Assembly (NCBI GenBank): GCA_041538025.1
Contig: JBGOEV010000003.1
Location: 1 to 64,000, forward strand
Origin: Thermosaccharophagus gerlachensis
GTDB taxonomy: Bacteria; Armatimonadota; Fervidibacteria; Fervidibacterales; Thermosaccharophagaceae
Direction of reading: 5' to 3'
DNA: 64,000 nucleotides
Below are positions 1-8,374 of the stretch, one piece after another (position 1 is the first letter of the stretch; each line of letters begins with the position of its first letter). The notes beneath the pieces were generated by a model, which saw nothing but the letters and a program-made list of their open reading frames with translations, was not told the DNA's origin and ran no database searches. A program made the position numbers and the translations under genes.

Positions 1-1880
1 CACCAAGAATCGCACTCAGTGAAGGCTTGAGAGAGATGATTTCAAGCATGGTTGAACGCATGAGAGTAAGTTCTGGCGTTTTTCCGAGGCGAGTTGAGCC
101 GGCAGTTGCGTTGATTGCGCCACGCGTTAGAGGTGGACCTGAAGTTGGTGTTTATGGTGTGAAGGGAGGTGTGGCATCAAGCGGTGTTGTGAGGGGAGGG
201 GTTGGCGTTTTTCCGAGGCGAGTTGAGCCGGCAGTTGCGTTGATTGCGCCACGCGTTAGAGGTGGACCTGAAGTTGGTGTTTATGGTGTGAAGGGAGGTG
301 TGGCATCAAGCGATGTTGTGAGGGGAGGGGTTGGTGTTTTTCCGAGGCGAGTTGAGCCGGCAGTTGCATTGATTGCGCCACGCGTTAGAGGTGGACCTGA
401 GGTTGAAACACCAATTTTAGAGCATGAAGTTGAGTTAACGATGGTGCGTGCCAAGTTGGCAAAGCATCTACATTTATCAACACCGCTTGAAGTTCAAGCT
501 CGTATAGCCTTACCGAAAGCTGTTGAGCGTGAATTAGCGACTGTTTCAAAAGCCCTTGTAAAGAGCCTTCCATTGAAGGCAGAGGTTGGCAAGGGTGAAG
601 AGATTGAGAGAGCTATCGCGGGTGTGCAACCAAGCGTAGTTACACCAACGCATGTTCAGCGTCCGATTGTTTCCCAAGAGAGGGTTGTGCACGTAGAGAG
701 TTCAATCAGTGGGCGTGGGAGCGTTCCATTGAGGATGGTTAAGGAGATAACACCAACGGTTATTCAACTTGCTCCAGTTGAGCTACCAATTGGTGCTTAC
801 ACTGTTAGGTGGCAAGAAGTAACGCAATCCGAAGTCAAGCGCACTTCAACTGCTGTGGTTCCTTTGCCAACATTATTGAAGCCCGAAGTTGTCCTTCCAC
901 ATCCATCTGTTGAGCCAAGACCAACATTGCCAAGAGCTGACGAGGTAGCATATGTGGGCAGGTTTGAAACCGCCTCTGCTCAGCCTGCTGTGCAAAGCAG
1001 GATAACGAGGATAAGCCCACAGAAGCACTCATATGAAGCACCAAAGGCAGTTATGCCAGTTGCGAGTGCTATGGCATTGGTAAGCAAAAGTAGCATTTCC
1101 ATGATTACAACAAGTGCCATTCCTAAGGCAGTCAAGGTCAGTGAAAGATTCGTTGAGCAAAAGCCATCCATTGTTCTTCCAGCTGGCATGTGGGGGCAAG
1201 TTGGGCGAGTTAGGGCTGTCTCTGTTGTCTTAGCTTCGACGAAGCGCTCAAGGTCTGTTAATGTTCGTGCGCCATCGCAGTTCACTTCATCGGTTGTGCT
1301 TCCAAGTGTTCCAAGGTATGCTATGGGGCGTCGCCCCGCGGTTGTGATTGTTAGGAGGAAGACGAGCTTCACATATACTGTCCAGCGGGGTGATACGCTT
1401 TGTGGGTTAGCACGAAAGTTTGGTTTGTCACTTCAAGAGCTCATGAAAGCAAACAAGCTTGATAAGCCAATAAAGCTGTGCGTGGGTCAAAGGCTTGTGA
1501 TACCGCGTTTGCCGATATCCGTTAGGTATGGTGGGAAAGTTGTTAATGCTGATGTTCAGCCGTTCCTCTTGCTTAATAGGGCTATAACACCGTTTCGCTC
1601 AATAATGGAGTTTGCTGGAGGCTTCGTTAATTGGATTGGCAGTGAAAAGAGAGTTATCGCAAGGTGGAATGATAAGCGAGTGCACCTAACAATAGAGAAC
1701 CCATTTGTTGTTGTAAACGAAGAGCCTATAGAAGTGAAGCCTGCACCGTTTCTATTGCTGAATCGCACGATGGTTCCTGTGCGCCTGTTTGAGCACATTT
1801 TTGAGCTCCCCGTCACATGGAATCCACAGGATGGAACTGTTGAGATAGGGACTGCAGTTGATTCAAAGCAGGACAAATAG
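1..1880 (+). CDS. LysM and stalk-domain (copper amine oxidase N-like) protein, 5' end outside the window
   Basis: The frame is open to the left edge (codons begin at base 3), so the TTG at 27 is probably not the true start and the gene is 5'-truncated by the window. From that TTG, 617 residues are visible. Residues about 17-126 are three copies of a 43-residue Val/Arg/Pro-rich unit. A long low-complexity Val/Pro/Ser/Arg region follows without a recognisable fold. A LysM domain lies at about 449-493 (TYTVQRGDTL start, VGQRLVIP end). The C-terminus resembles the stalk domain (copper amine oxidase N-like), with two PFLLLNR motifs about 60 residues apart. LysM binds glycan such as peptidoglycan, so an envelope-associated structural protein is likely. 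The tRNA-Thr gene follows 72 bases later. The domain calls are firm; the cellular role is inference. Confidence 0.8.
   Translation, partial: PRIALSEGLREMISSMVERMRVSSGVFPRRVEPAVALIAPRVRGGPEVGVYGVKGGVASSGVVRGGVGVFPRRVEPAVALIAPRVRGGPEVGVYGVKGGVASSDVVRGGVGVFPRRVEPAVALIAPRVRGGPEVETPILEHEVELTMVRAKLAKHLHLSTPLEVQARIALPKAVERELATVSKALVKSLPLKAEVGKGEEIERAIAGVQPSVVTPTHVQRPIVSQERVVHVESSISGRGSVPLRMVKEITPTVIQLAPVELPIGAYTVRWQEVTQSEVKRTSTAVVPLPTLLKPEVVLPHPSVEPRPTLPRADEVAYVGRFETASAQPAVQSRITRISPQKHSYEAPKAVMPVASAMALVSKSSISMITTSAIPKAVKVSERFVEQKPSIVLPAGMWGQVGRVRAVSVVLASTKRSRSVNVRAPSQFTSSVVLPSVPRYAMGRRPAVVIVRRKTSFTYTVQRGDTLCGLARKFGLSLQELMKANKLDKPIKLCVGQRLVIPRLPISVRYGGKVVNADVQPFLLLNRAITPFRSIMEFAGGFVNWIGSEKRVIARWNDKRVHLTIENPFVVVNEEPIEVKPAPFLLLNRTMVPVRLFEHIFELPVTWNPQDGTVEIGTAVDSKQDK
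75..404 (+). repeat. Three tandem in-frame 129-bp repeats inside the LysM gene
   Basis: Copies begin at 75, 204 and 333, exactly 129 bases apart, each starting ggcgtttttccgaggcgagt (the third has ggtgtt). The first two are full length and differ only at isolated positions, for example ggcggtgttg versus gcgatgttg. The third stops after the GGPEV codons at about 404. The unit encodes 43 residues starting GVFPRRVEPAVALIAPRVRG. Near-identity at the DNA level, including silent positions, indicates recent duplication. The copy number may vary between strains or collapse in assembly. Confidence 0.95.
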
Positions 1881-1952
1881 CAACAAAGAAATTACAACGC
1901 CATTCAAACACTACAAAGCCACATTGGTTGATGCTAAAATTCAAATTTTGGA

Positions 1953-2027
1953 GCTGGAGTAGCTCAGCGGCAGAGCGGGGCATTCGTAATGCTCAGGTCC
2001 GGGGTTCGAATCCCCGCTCCAGCTCCA
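1953..2027 (+). tRNA. tRNA-Thr (anticodon CGU)
   Basis: A complete cloverleaf can be drawn. The acceptor stem is GCTGGAG at 1953-1959 paired with CTCCAGC at 2017-2023. The D arm is GCTC/GAGC, the anticodon stem GGGCA/TGCTC with loop TTCGTAA, and the T arm CGGGG-TTCGAAT-CCCCG. The discriminator is T at 2024, followed by an encoded CCA. The anticodon CGT reads ACG, threonine. A TAAAAT hexamer lies 18 bases upstream and could be a -10 element, but no good -35 is seen. Confidence 0.95.
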
Positions 2028-2137
2028 TAGCGCAACTTCTGTGTTGTCTCTTTGTTTCTAACTTTAACGAAGCCTCCAAGACCAACAGCTACTTCAAGAT
2101 GCCTAATCAGCATCATCGGTAGGAGGGTGTGAAGCAG

Positions 2138-3031
2138 ATGAGGCGTCCACTAACATTAGTGGTGGGAGGCACTTTCATCCTACTTCATGTAGCATGTTTT
2201 GTTGCAGTGTTTATTTTGCAATCGCAATCAAAGACAGGTGAAGGCGCGCCACAGAATATGGTTCTTGTGCCAGCTGGCGAGTTCATAATGGGCGTAAACT
2301 ACATCGGTGGTCAGGCTGGTCCTTATGCTGATGAATTCCCAGCTCATAAGGTTTATGTGCCAGCATTCTACATTGACATCTACGAAGTCACGAATGAAGA
2401 GTATAAGCGTTTTTGTGATGCCACTGGTTATCCGCCACCTCCTCATTGGCAGAATGGGCGGTATCCAGAAGGACAGGACAAATTCCCAGTCAATAATGTG
2501 AATTGGTATGATGCTGTCGCATATTGCAAGTGGGCAGGAAAAAGATTGCCAACCGAGGCTGAATGGGAGAAGGCAGCAAGGGGCACGGACGGCAGGATGT
2601 ATCCTTGGGGGAACGAATTCACTGATGACAAAAATAACCCATACAAGTTTTGCAACGGTGGTCATAGGGGGTTGAAGCCTGTAGGGAGCTACCCTCAAGG
2701 TGTGAGCCCTTACGGGTGCTATGACATGGTTGGGAATGTGGCTGAGTGGACATCAGATTGGTATAAGCCGTATCCGGGTGCTAAAACTGGAACTGTCTAC
2801 GATCCCTTCTATGGCGAGAAGTTGAAGGTGCACAGAGGTGGCTCTTGGGCTAACTACCCATCTTCGTTGCGTTGCACATTTAGGGGCACTCATTACCCAT
2901 GGGGACGCTCACCTTTGATCGGATTTAGGTGCGTTAAGTCTGCCCCTGAGGCAACTGCTATGCATTACCGTCATTGGAGCATACTTGCAAGACCACTCCT
3001 CTCAATCTGTGAAGCGCTTACACTGCATTGA
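2138..3031 (+). CDS. SUMF1/formylglycine-generating-enzyme-fold protein, membrane anchored
   Basis: This is an FGE-sulfatase (SUMF1) domain protein. Visible family motifs are MVLVPAGEFIMG, the RLPTEAEWEKAARG block, YPWGNEF, YDMVGNVAEWTSDWY, RGGSW and a terminal IGFRC. An N-terminal hydrophobic segment (about residues 8-28) suggests a signal anchor and an exported domain. True formylglycine-generating enzymes carry a Cys pair just after RGGSF. Here RGGSWANYPSSLRC keeps only the second position, so oxidase activity on sulfatases is doubtful; many paralogues of this fold have other or unknown roles. I chose ATG 2138 because AGGAGGG at 2121-2127 is 10 bases upstream, whereas the in-frame GTG at 2129 is only 1 base from it. 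No sulfatase gene is nearby. Confidence 0.85.
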   Translation: MRRPLTLVVGGTFILLHVACFVAVFILQSQSKTGEGAPQNMVLVPAGEFIMGVNYIGGQAGPYADEFPAHKVYVPAFYIDIYEVTNEEYKRFCDATGYPPPPHWQNGRYPEGQDKFPVNNVNWYDAVAYCKWAGKRLPTEAEWEKAARGTDGRMYPWGNEFTDDKNNPYKFCNGGHRGLKPVGSYPQGVSPYGCYDMVGNVAEWTSDWYKPYPGAKTGTVYDPFYGEKLKVHRGGSWANYPSSLRCTFRGTHYPWGRSPLIGFRCVKSAPEATAMHYRHWSILARPLLSICEALTLH

Positions 3032-3050
3032 AGTTTAACACCGAGCTTTA

Positions 3051-4268
3051 TCAGCGTGGTCCAAGGATGAAATCAATTATAGGACCAATTATTGGGATGC
3101 GCTTTTGTTCTTGTGCCACTTGTATTGGCTCACCGAATGGTCTTTCCTTGCCCATTATTGTGTAAGCGAGCTGTATTATTGAGCGCGATATTTCAGTTTG
3201 AGGGTGGCTAAGCACAAACGGTATCCCGTTGTTAACCGAGCTTACAACAGTGCGCCCATCGCTTGGTATCCGTGCAAGCAACGAGCACCCTAAAACTTCT
3301 TCAACTCTCTCTGGTGTTATTTGCATACTGCTGTTTGAGCGGTTCAGAACAACCTTTACACGCTCTGGAGAATAAAGCTGGCGCAATATCTCAAGAGCTA
3401 CCCTTGTGTTGTGTATTGCGAGCACATCGGGTTCAGTGATGAGGATAATGTATTCAGCACTGTCAAGTGCTACCATTGAATAGTCTTCAAGGACGGTCGG
3501 CAAATCAACTATTATGTAATCAAAGCCCTTGCGCAATAGTGATAAAACTTGCTCAACAAGGTAGACAGTGACAGTCTCAGCATATTGCGGTGTAGAAGGC
3601 GCAACAAGAACCTTTAAGCCTGATTCCTCATGAGGTGTTAAGTGTCTTTCAAGCACTTCAAGCTCAAGTTCGCTTTGTCTTTGTGCGAGGCTCGCAATGG
3701 TGTGTTGTGGCGTCAGGTTCAAAACCATGTCAACATTGCCATACTGCAGGTTTAAGTCCACGAGGCAAACTGGACCAATGTGATGTTTTGCGAGAGCAAC
3801 TGCCAAGTTGCAAGCTATGACAGTTTTACCGCAGCCACCTTTCGGGCTATAGATAGCAACAATTTGACCAAGGTGTGTCTCACCGCCTGATATTGTGGCT
3901 CTGTAGCGCTGAACTCGTAGTGCAGCTGCCCTCACTGAGTCAAGCAATTCATCTCTCGAGACGGGCTTGAGCAAAAAGTCACTCGCACCAGAACGCATCA
4001 ACTGCCTCATGAGTAGCTTGTCATCGTGTAGCGATATAACGACGATGCCAATGTTTGGTGAAAGCCTTTCCGTGATCTCAATCACGTCTATGCCAGTTAT
4101 GTTTGCATCAACTATCAGCACATCTGGTGAAAGTGCGCGTGCAAGTTGGATTGCTTCCTCACCATCCCTTGCCTCACCCACAATTTCAATCGTTGGATCT
4201 GTCCTCAAAAGAGCTTTTATATTCTCACGCGATTCGGTTACACTATCAGCAACAATAACAGATGGCAT
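3051..4268 (-). CDS. cpaE: CpaE/TadZ-like pilus localisation ATPase with N-terminal receiver domain
   Basis: The 405-residue protein has an N-terminal response-regulator receiver domain (about 1-120) and a ParA/MinD-type ATPase domain (about 130-380). The receiver keeps an acidic residue at D8, the likely phospho-acceptor D54 (LIVDAN), a Ser in VISLH and the Lys in FLLKPV, so it may be phosphorylatable. The ATPase carries a deviant Walker A, SPKGGCGKT, then a switch-like VDLNLQYGNVD. CpaE/TadZ proteins mark the assembly site of Flp (Tad) pili at the inner membrane. It is the last gene of the minus-strand series cpaA-cpaB-cpaC-cpaE, 72 bases after cpaC. No cpaF ATPase, tadBC or Flp pilin is in the window. 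Confidence 0.9.
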   Translation of the reverse strand: MPSVIVADSVTESRENIKALLRTDPTIEIVGEARDGEEAIQLARALSPDVLIVDANITGIDVIEITERLSPNIGIVVISLHDDKLLMRQLMRSGASDFLLKPVSRDELLDSVRAAALRVQRYRATISGGETHLGQIVAIYSPKGGCGKTVIACNLAVALAKHHIGPVCLVDLNLQYGNVDMVLNLTPQHTIASLAQRQSELELEVLERHLTPHEESGLKVLVAPSTPQYAETVTVYLVEQVLSLLRKGFDYIIVDLPTVLEDYSMVALDSAEYIILITEPDVLAIHNTRVALEILRQLYSPERVKVVLNRSNSSMQITPERVEEVLGCSLLARIPSDGRTVVSSVNNGIPFVLSHPQTEISRSIIQLAYTIMGKERPFGEPIQVAQEQKRIPIIGPIIDFILGPR

Positions 4269-4340
4269 ACTGTGGTCACCCTCCTGCTCTCACTACTTCT
4301 GGCGGCTCAATCCACTATGATATTATGAGCGGAGTTTCAT

Positions 4341-6524
4341 TTACCTGCCAGCCCCAAATACGCCACCAACTCCCATTCCACCTATTCCAAATGTTGGCAT
4401 AGCAGGGGTAGGAAGCGGTGGTAGCTTCAAAACCTCTTCATACATTTGCAAAGCTTCTTCACTAACCAGCTCGTCAAACAAGCGCACGGTCATCGTTATA
4501 ACCAGTTCCGATTGAGAGCGCTGGAACTCACGGCTCTTAAACAGTTCGCCTATCACTGGTATTGATGAGAGGAGTGGGAAGCGCCTCCAAAGCTGTCTAT
4601 CCTCCTCCTGTATGAGACCAGATATGACGAGTGTGTCACCATCCCTTAAGAGGACTCTATCCTCGTGGCGCCTCACCCTAAAGCCGGGCACTCTTGCACC
4701 ATAAATCGTTGTGGCTAATGAGTAATCTGGAGCAGATGATTCAACACGGTAGTGCACAAATATCTCTCCTGCATCAGTTGCCTTCGGGTGCAGTGTAAGA
4801 GTTATTCCAAAAGGTGCAAATTGAACGCCACCAAGTGCACCTGCTGCAGCACCTGTAACGAGTGCTGCTATGGGTATTGGGACCATGCCACCAACAAGGA
4901 ATGTGGCATCAGTTCCTTCAAGGACAAACTGTTGAGGGCGTGCAAGCAATCTTGCAAGACCTTTCTCAATGAGCATGTTCAAGCGTATGGCAATCGGTGA
5001 TAATCTTGTGAAAGGACCTGGCACAGCAACGCCAGTTGCCCCAACAACTGTTTCGGGCACTTCACCAAATGTGATTTGACCAGCCTCAAATTGAATCCCA
5101 CCTATTCCAACAGCTCCACCTGCAACACCAACCGTTATTTGCTCACCAGTTTGCACACCAAGTTTGTCAAGCGCTGTCTTTGAGACTTCAAGAACCTTCA
5201 CCTCAACGAATACTTGCTGAACAGTCTTTGGCTTCTCAACCTCAATCTGGTTGATCACTGTCCCGAAAAGCTTTGCGACCTCCTCAGCCTTTTCCTTGTC
5301 TTCCTTTCGTTTGACTTTCCCAGTGAGCATTATCTTGTCATCAACGATTCTCACCTCAACATTTGGCACACCTATCATGCTCTGAATGCGCTTTGCTTTC
5401 TCAACTTCCGGAGGGATTGGTTCTGGGACACGCTTCACTTTGATATGCTTTATCACTTTTGTTGCCCATAGTGATGCCACTTGCTCAGCAAAGGTCGCTT
5501 CAACATCAGTATCAACTTCGCCACGCAACACAGCTATGAAACCATCGTCATGCGGATACACGGAGACAATGATAGTCGGTATGCCGATTGCTTCTTCAAT
5601 CCTGTGCCTTATCTCTTCAACTGTAGGTTTTGGCTTGACAACTTCTGGTGGCTTCTTTTCTGGTGGTGCAACAATCCGCAACCAGAAGTTCGTCCAAAGT
5701 GTTCTCTCCTTCTCATCCACTTTCACTTTCTCCCAAACGATGATGTTCGTTTGCCCTTCCTTCTTGCCGACAACGAGCAACTCAAGCTTGGATGGTGCCA
5801 TGATACCTACTAACTCTGGGTTCCCAACAGCAACTTGCTCAATTGTCCCCTTTGATGCCTCAATGACCATGCTCATGCCTATTGACAATTCAACCTCAAT
5901 CTTTTTCCCTTCGCCTGGTGCCGTCATCACTATTGGGTTTGCGAGTGCACTTACACTAATGTATTCTTGTGGTGGCAATGTTTCCTTTGCTGGTGTTACG
6001 ACCAAGTTGTTTACTACACCCTTTGGTGAGAACTGAAGTGCTATTCTTTCGGCGCGTTCCTTTTCAACCTCGCTTGAAACCGTTCCCTCAAGTATGAGCC
6101 TGCCAGCTTCCATACGCACTTGAACTGTGGGCAAACCTATCGCCTTCTGGACATGTTCAGCGATTGGCGCAATGGCTGTGATGACTGGTTTCTCTTCGCC
6201 TCTTGCAGTTCTCTCTTCAGTCTTCGCTGATACTGTTGTGGTAAAGCAATAGCGTTTCCCTTTTGTCTCCACAAACACTTTCGCTTGACCGGGACGCTTC
6301 GCCTCAATCAAAATGGAGTTCTCAACCTTCCTTACAAGCACAATGGATGGATCGGTGACGGAGAATTCAAAATCGCTACCAAGCGATAGCTTGATGAGTT
6401 CGCCAACGCTCATTTGTAGCGGTATCTCAATAACAGCATCATTGCAATAGGCTTTTGACATCAACATGAACAGCAGAATAGACAGAAGCCAATAACTCTT
6501 CCCACCGCAACTATGTCTGTGCAT
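4341..6524 (-). CDS. cpaC: CpaC/RcpA-type secretin of the Tad pilus, with several BON domains
   Basis: The 727-residue protein has an N-terminal signal peptide (hydrophobic YWLLSILLFMLM, cleavage likely near AYC). A pilus-assembly N-domain-like segment follows at about 32-100, then a BON domain (about 115-180). A second N-domain (about 210-275, starting VELSIGMSMVIEASKG) comes next, then two more BON domains (about 300-360 and 375-435). The type II/III secretin core begins at QQVFVEVKVLEVSKTALDKLG, with the secretin signature region near SGLIQEEDR and PVIGELFKS. It would form the outer-membrane pore for a Tad/Flp pilus. Typical RcpA/CpaC proteins are about 450-550 residues; the excess comes from the duplicated periplasmic domains. 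A Gly-rich tail ends the protein. It lies 33 bases after cpaB. Confidence 0.9.
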   Translation of the reverse strand: MHRHSCGGKSYWLLSILLFMLMSKAYCNDAVIEIPLQMSVGELIKLSLGSDFEFSVTDPSIVLVRKVENSILIEAKRPGQAKVFVETKGKRYCFTTTVSAKTEERTARGEEKPVITAIAPIAEHVQKAIGLPTVQVRMEAGRLILEGTVSSEVEKERAERIALQFSPKGVVNNLVVTPAKETLPPQEYISVSALANPIVMTAPGEGKKIEVELSIGMSMVIEASKGTIEQVAVGNPELVGIMAPSKLELLVVGKKEGQTNIIVWEKVKVDEKERTLWTNFWLRIVAPPEKKPPEVVKPKPTVEEIRHRIEEAIGIPTIIVSVYPHDDGFIAVLRGEVDTDVEATFAEQVASLWATKVIKHIKVKRVPEPIPPEVEKAKRIQSMIGVPNVEVRIVDDKIMLTGKVKRKEDKEKAEEVAKLFGTVINQIEVEKPKTVQQVFVEVKVLEVSKTALDKLGVQTGEQITVGVAGGAVGIGGIQFEAGQITFGEVPETVVGATGVAVPGPFTRLSPIAIRLNMLIEKGLARLLARPQQFVLEGTDATFLVGGMVPIPIAALVTGAAAGALGGVQFAPFGITLTLHPKATDAGEIFVHYRVESSAPDYSLATTIYGARVPGFRVRRHEDRVLLRDGDTLVISGLIQEEDRQLWRRFPLLSSIPVIGELFKSREFQRSQSELVITMTVRLFDELVSEEALQMYEEVLKLPPLPTPAMPTFGIGGMGVGGVFGAGR

Positions 6525-6557
6525 GTCTACCTACCCCCGATAATTCGCTCACTCTCC

Positions 6558-7787
6558 CTATGGGCGCTTTTGAAGCACCTCCGTTGATTGCCCAACAGGT
6601 ATTTGCATCATTTGGTCACCGAGGAAGAAAGTCACCCTCTCTGTTGCAACTTGTTGCTGTGTTGCTTGCGCTTGTTGTGTGCTCTTTACCTCCTCAATGC
6701 GTTTCTCCAACTCCTTTAACTGTTCGCTGATTTCGCTCATCATTTGTTTGAGGTGCGCATCCACGGCAGGCTTTGAGAGCGCCCTACGTATCAACTGTAT
6801 TTCATGTCGCAATCTTTCTTGTTCTTCCCTTGTGCTTTGGACTTGTGGCGCAAGTTCGGCAAGCAATTTGCTGTGAACTGTTGCTGCAACTTGCGCAGGG
6901 TCAACCGGTGGTAATTGCGGAGGTGGTAGCTGTGTTGTGGGTGGTCTTATTCCAAGCACCTTGTCAATTTCCTCAATCGGTATGCCAGCACCTTTTGCTG
7001 CAATCCTTTCAACTGCTGGGTGTATTTCCCTTGCCATTGTTGGGCGCTTAGGTGGCTGTTGTGGTTTTGGAGCTGGTATTGGTGGGCGAGCTGATAGAAG
7101 TGAGAACTCAATATTGACACCTGTTTGCGCGCTGACAAGTGCTATCTTTTCAGCCTCCTCTGGGCTAACGAGAAGGATAAGCGTTCTAACAGGTGTTGGT
7201 TGTGTTCCTTGCTGTCCAGCCTGCCCTCCGGCTTGCCCTCCAGCTTGTTGTGCTTGTTGACCGCGCACAGCAAGCTCAACATTTGCCACTTGCGTGTCAA
7301 CACCTAAAACAACTGCATCCTCAACGATTGTCTGCGACAGTAAACCACCAAAGGAAGCGATGATCTTAACATGGTCACCTGTCCTCAGCATCCTGTAAAG
7401 TGCCTCATTGTCTATTGGAAGAGCGATTGCCACATAACCTTCAGGTATAAGCGCGCCTAAACCTTCTTGTGAGATAGGCTGTGTAACATCCGTCCTAAGA
7501 ACGGGTGTGCCAGCAAATATGTCCACTTTCGCCACGCGGTTTATAACATCATCAATCCTGCTGAAGGCGCCATACGGAACATCGTTTGGGGGTCTTCTCT
7601 CCTCCCGAAGCATTGCACCAGTTATAACTGTGTGCGCAGGTATATCAACTGAGGCTACTACAACTTTTGCAAACTCAACCTTTGGCTTTTGAGGTGGTGT
7701 CCTGCGCTTGCCCAAGACGAAGCGCCCAACAAAAAAGATCACGAACACAATCCCAAGCAGAATTGAGATCCGCAGCATTCTCGGCAT
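6558..7787 (-). CDS. cpaB: CpaB/RcpC-like Tad pilus assembly protein with SAF domain
   Basis: The 409-residue protein has an N-terminal membrane anchor (about 5-24) and a SAF domain at about 40-105 (VVASVDIPAHTVITGAML). A CpaB/RcpC periplasmic domain starting LIPEGYVAIALPID follows. A low-complexity insert of Gln, Gly and Ala (about 176-195) interrupts the domain. The C-terminal third is unusual for the family: a Pro-rich linker, then a charged heptad-like coiled coil (about 315-385) and a short tail. CpaB is thought to stabilise or gate the secretin. It sits 18 bases downstream of the prepilin peptidase gene and 33 bases upstream of cpaC, consistent with one transcript. Confidence 0.88.
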   Translation of the reverse strand: MPRMLRISILLGIVFVIFFVGRFVLGKRRTPPQKPKVEFAKVVVASVDIPAHTVITGAMLREERRPPNDVPYGAFSRIDDVINRVAKVDIFAGTPVLRTDVTQPISQEGLGALIPEGYVAIALPIDNEALYRMLRTGDHVKIIASFGGLLSQTIVEDAVVLGVDTQVANVELAVRGQQAQQAGGQAGGQAGQQGTQPTPVRTLILLVSPEEAEKIALVSAQTGVNIEFSLLSARPPIPAPKPQQPPKRPTMAREIHPAVERIAAKGAGIPIEEIDKVLGIRPPTTQLPPPQLPPVDPAQVAATVHSKLLAELAPQVQSTREEQERLRHEIQLIRRALSKPAVDAHLKQMMSEISEQLKELEKRIEEVKSTQQAQATQQQVATERVTFFLGDQMMQIPVGQSTEVLQKRP

Positions 7788-7805
7788 GCAAAATCACTCC
7801 CCAGT

Positions 7806-8372
7806 TTAAAGCAACGGGTTGGGAGTTCCAAAACAGAATTCAAAAATTAGAGCAATGATGCAACCCATTGATAAGTTTACCACATACGGAAAGCGCGTAT
7901 CGCTTTCTGGTTCATATTCAACTTGTGCGCCCATGATGTAGCGCAAGTGTAAGTATAACAACAAGCGTTTGAATGGCTTTAGACCGAGCCTCCGCCAAAT
8001 CAAAGTAACTATTGCCACGATACCACCAATTGCAGCACCATACAGGAAAGCCCAAAACGGATATGATTGCCAAAACATGGCACTGCTACCTTTGATTGCT
8101 CCAACTGCCATGCAAAACTTTACATCACCACCTTTGAACCACCCTATGGCAAATGGCAAAAAGAAAATACCAAAACCAACAGCAACCCCGATGAGAGAAC
8201 TCACCAAACCTTTAGTGCCTTCAAGAGCAAAGTTTGTAAGAATGCCTATCAACATGGAAGGGAATGTAAGCCAGTTTGGCACCTTGCTATATCGGCAATC
8301 CGTATAACACGCAACAGCGATGAAGAGGAGCAAGATGAAATTGCGCACATAAAGCTCAAGCCAATTATTCAT
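7806..8372 (-). CDS. cpaA: CpaA/TadV-like prepilin peptidase (A24 family)
   Basis: The 188-residue protein is strongly hydrophobic, with about five membrane segments. It has the two aspartate motifs of A24 prepilin peptidases: a conserved Asp in ACYTDCRYSKVPNW near residue 26 and the GGDVKF motif near residue 84. It lacks the N-terminal cytoplasmic methyltransferase domain of full PilD, as expected for CpaA/TadV enzymes that process Flp pilins and TadE/F-like pseudopilins. It begins 2 bases after the HEAT-repeat lipoprotein gene and is followed closely by cpaB, so these are probably co-transcribed. Confidence 0.9.
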   Translation of the reverse strand: MNNWLELYVRNFILLLFIAVACYTDCRYSKVPNWLTFPSMLIGILTNFALEGTKGLVSSLIGVAVGFGIFFLPFAIGWFKGGDVKFCMAVGAIKGSSAMFWQSYPFWAFLYGAAIGGIVAIVTLIWRRLGLKPFKRLLLYLHLRYIMGAQVEYEPESDTRFPYVVNLSMGCIIALIFEFCFGTPNPLL

Positions 8373-8374
8373 TG

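Noticed and set aside
75..404. CRISPR-like periodic repeat
   Set aside because: The 129-bp units are contiguous, coding and lack unique spacers; this is a coding tandem repeat.
1928..2122. A 64-residue plus-strand frame over the tRNA-Thr gene
   Set aside because: It is a translation of the tRNA and its flanks; the SNPRSSS-like motif is the typical false product of a tRNA T-arm.
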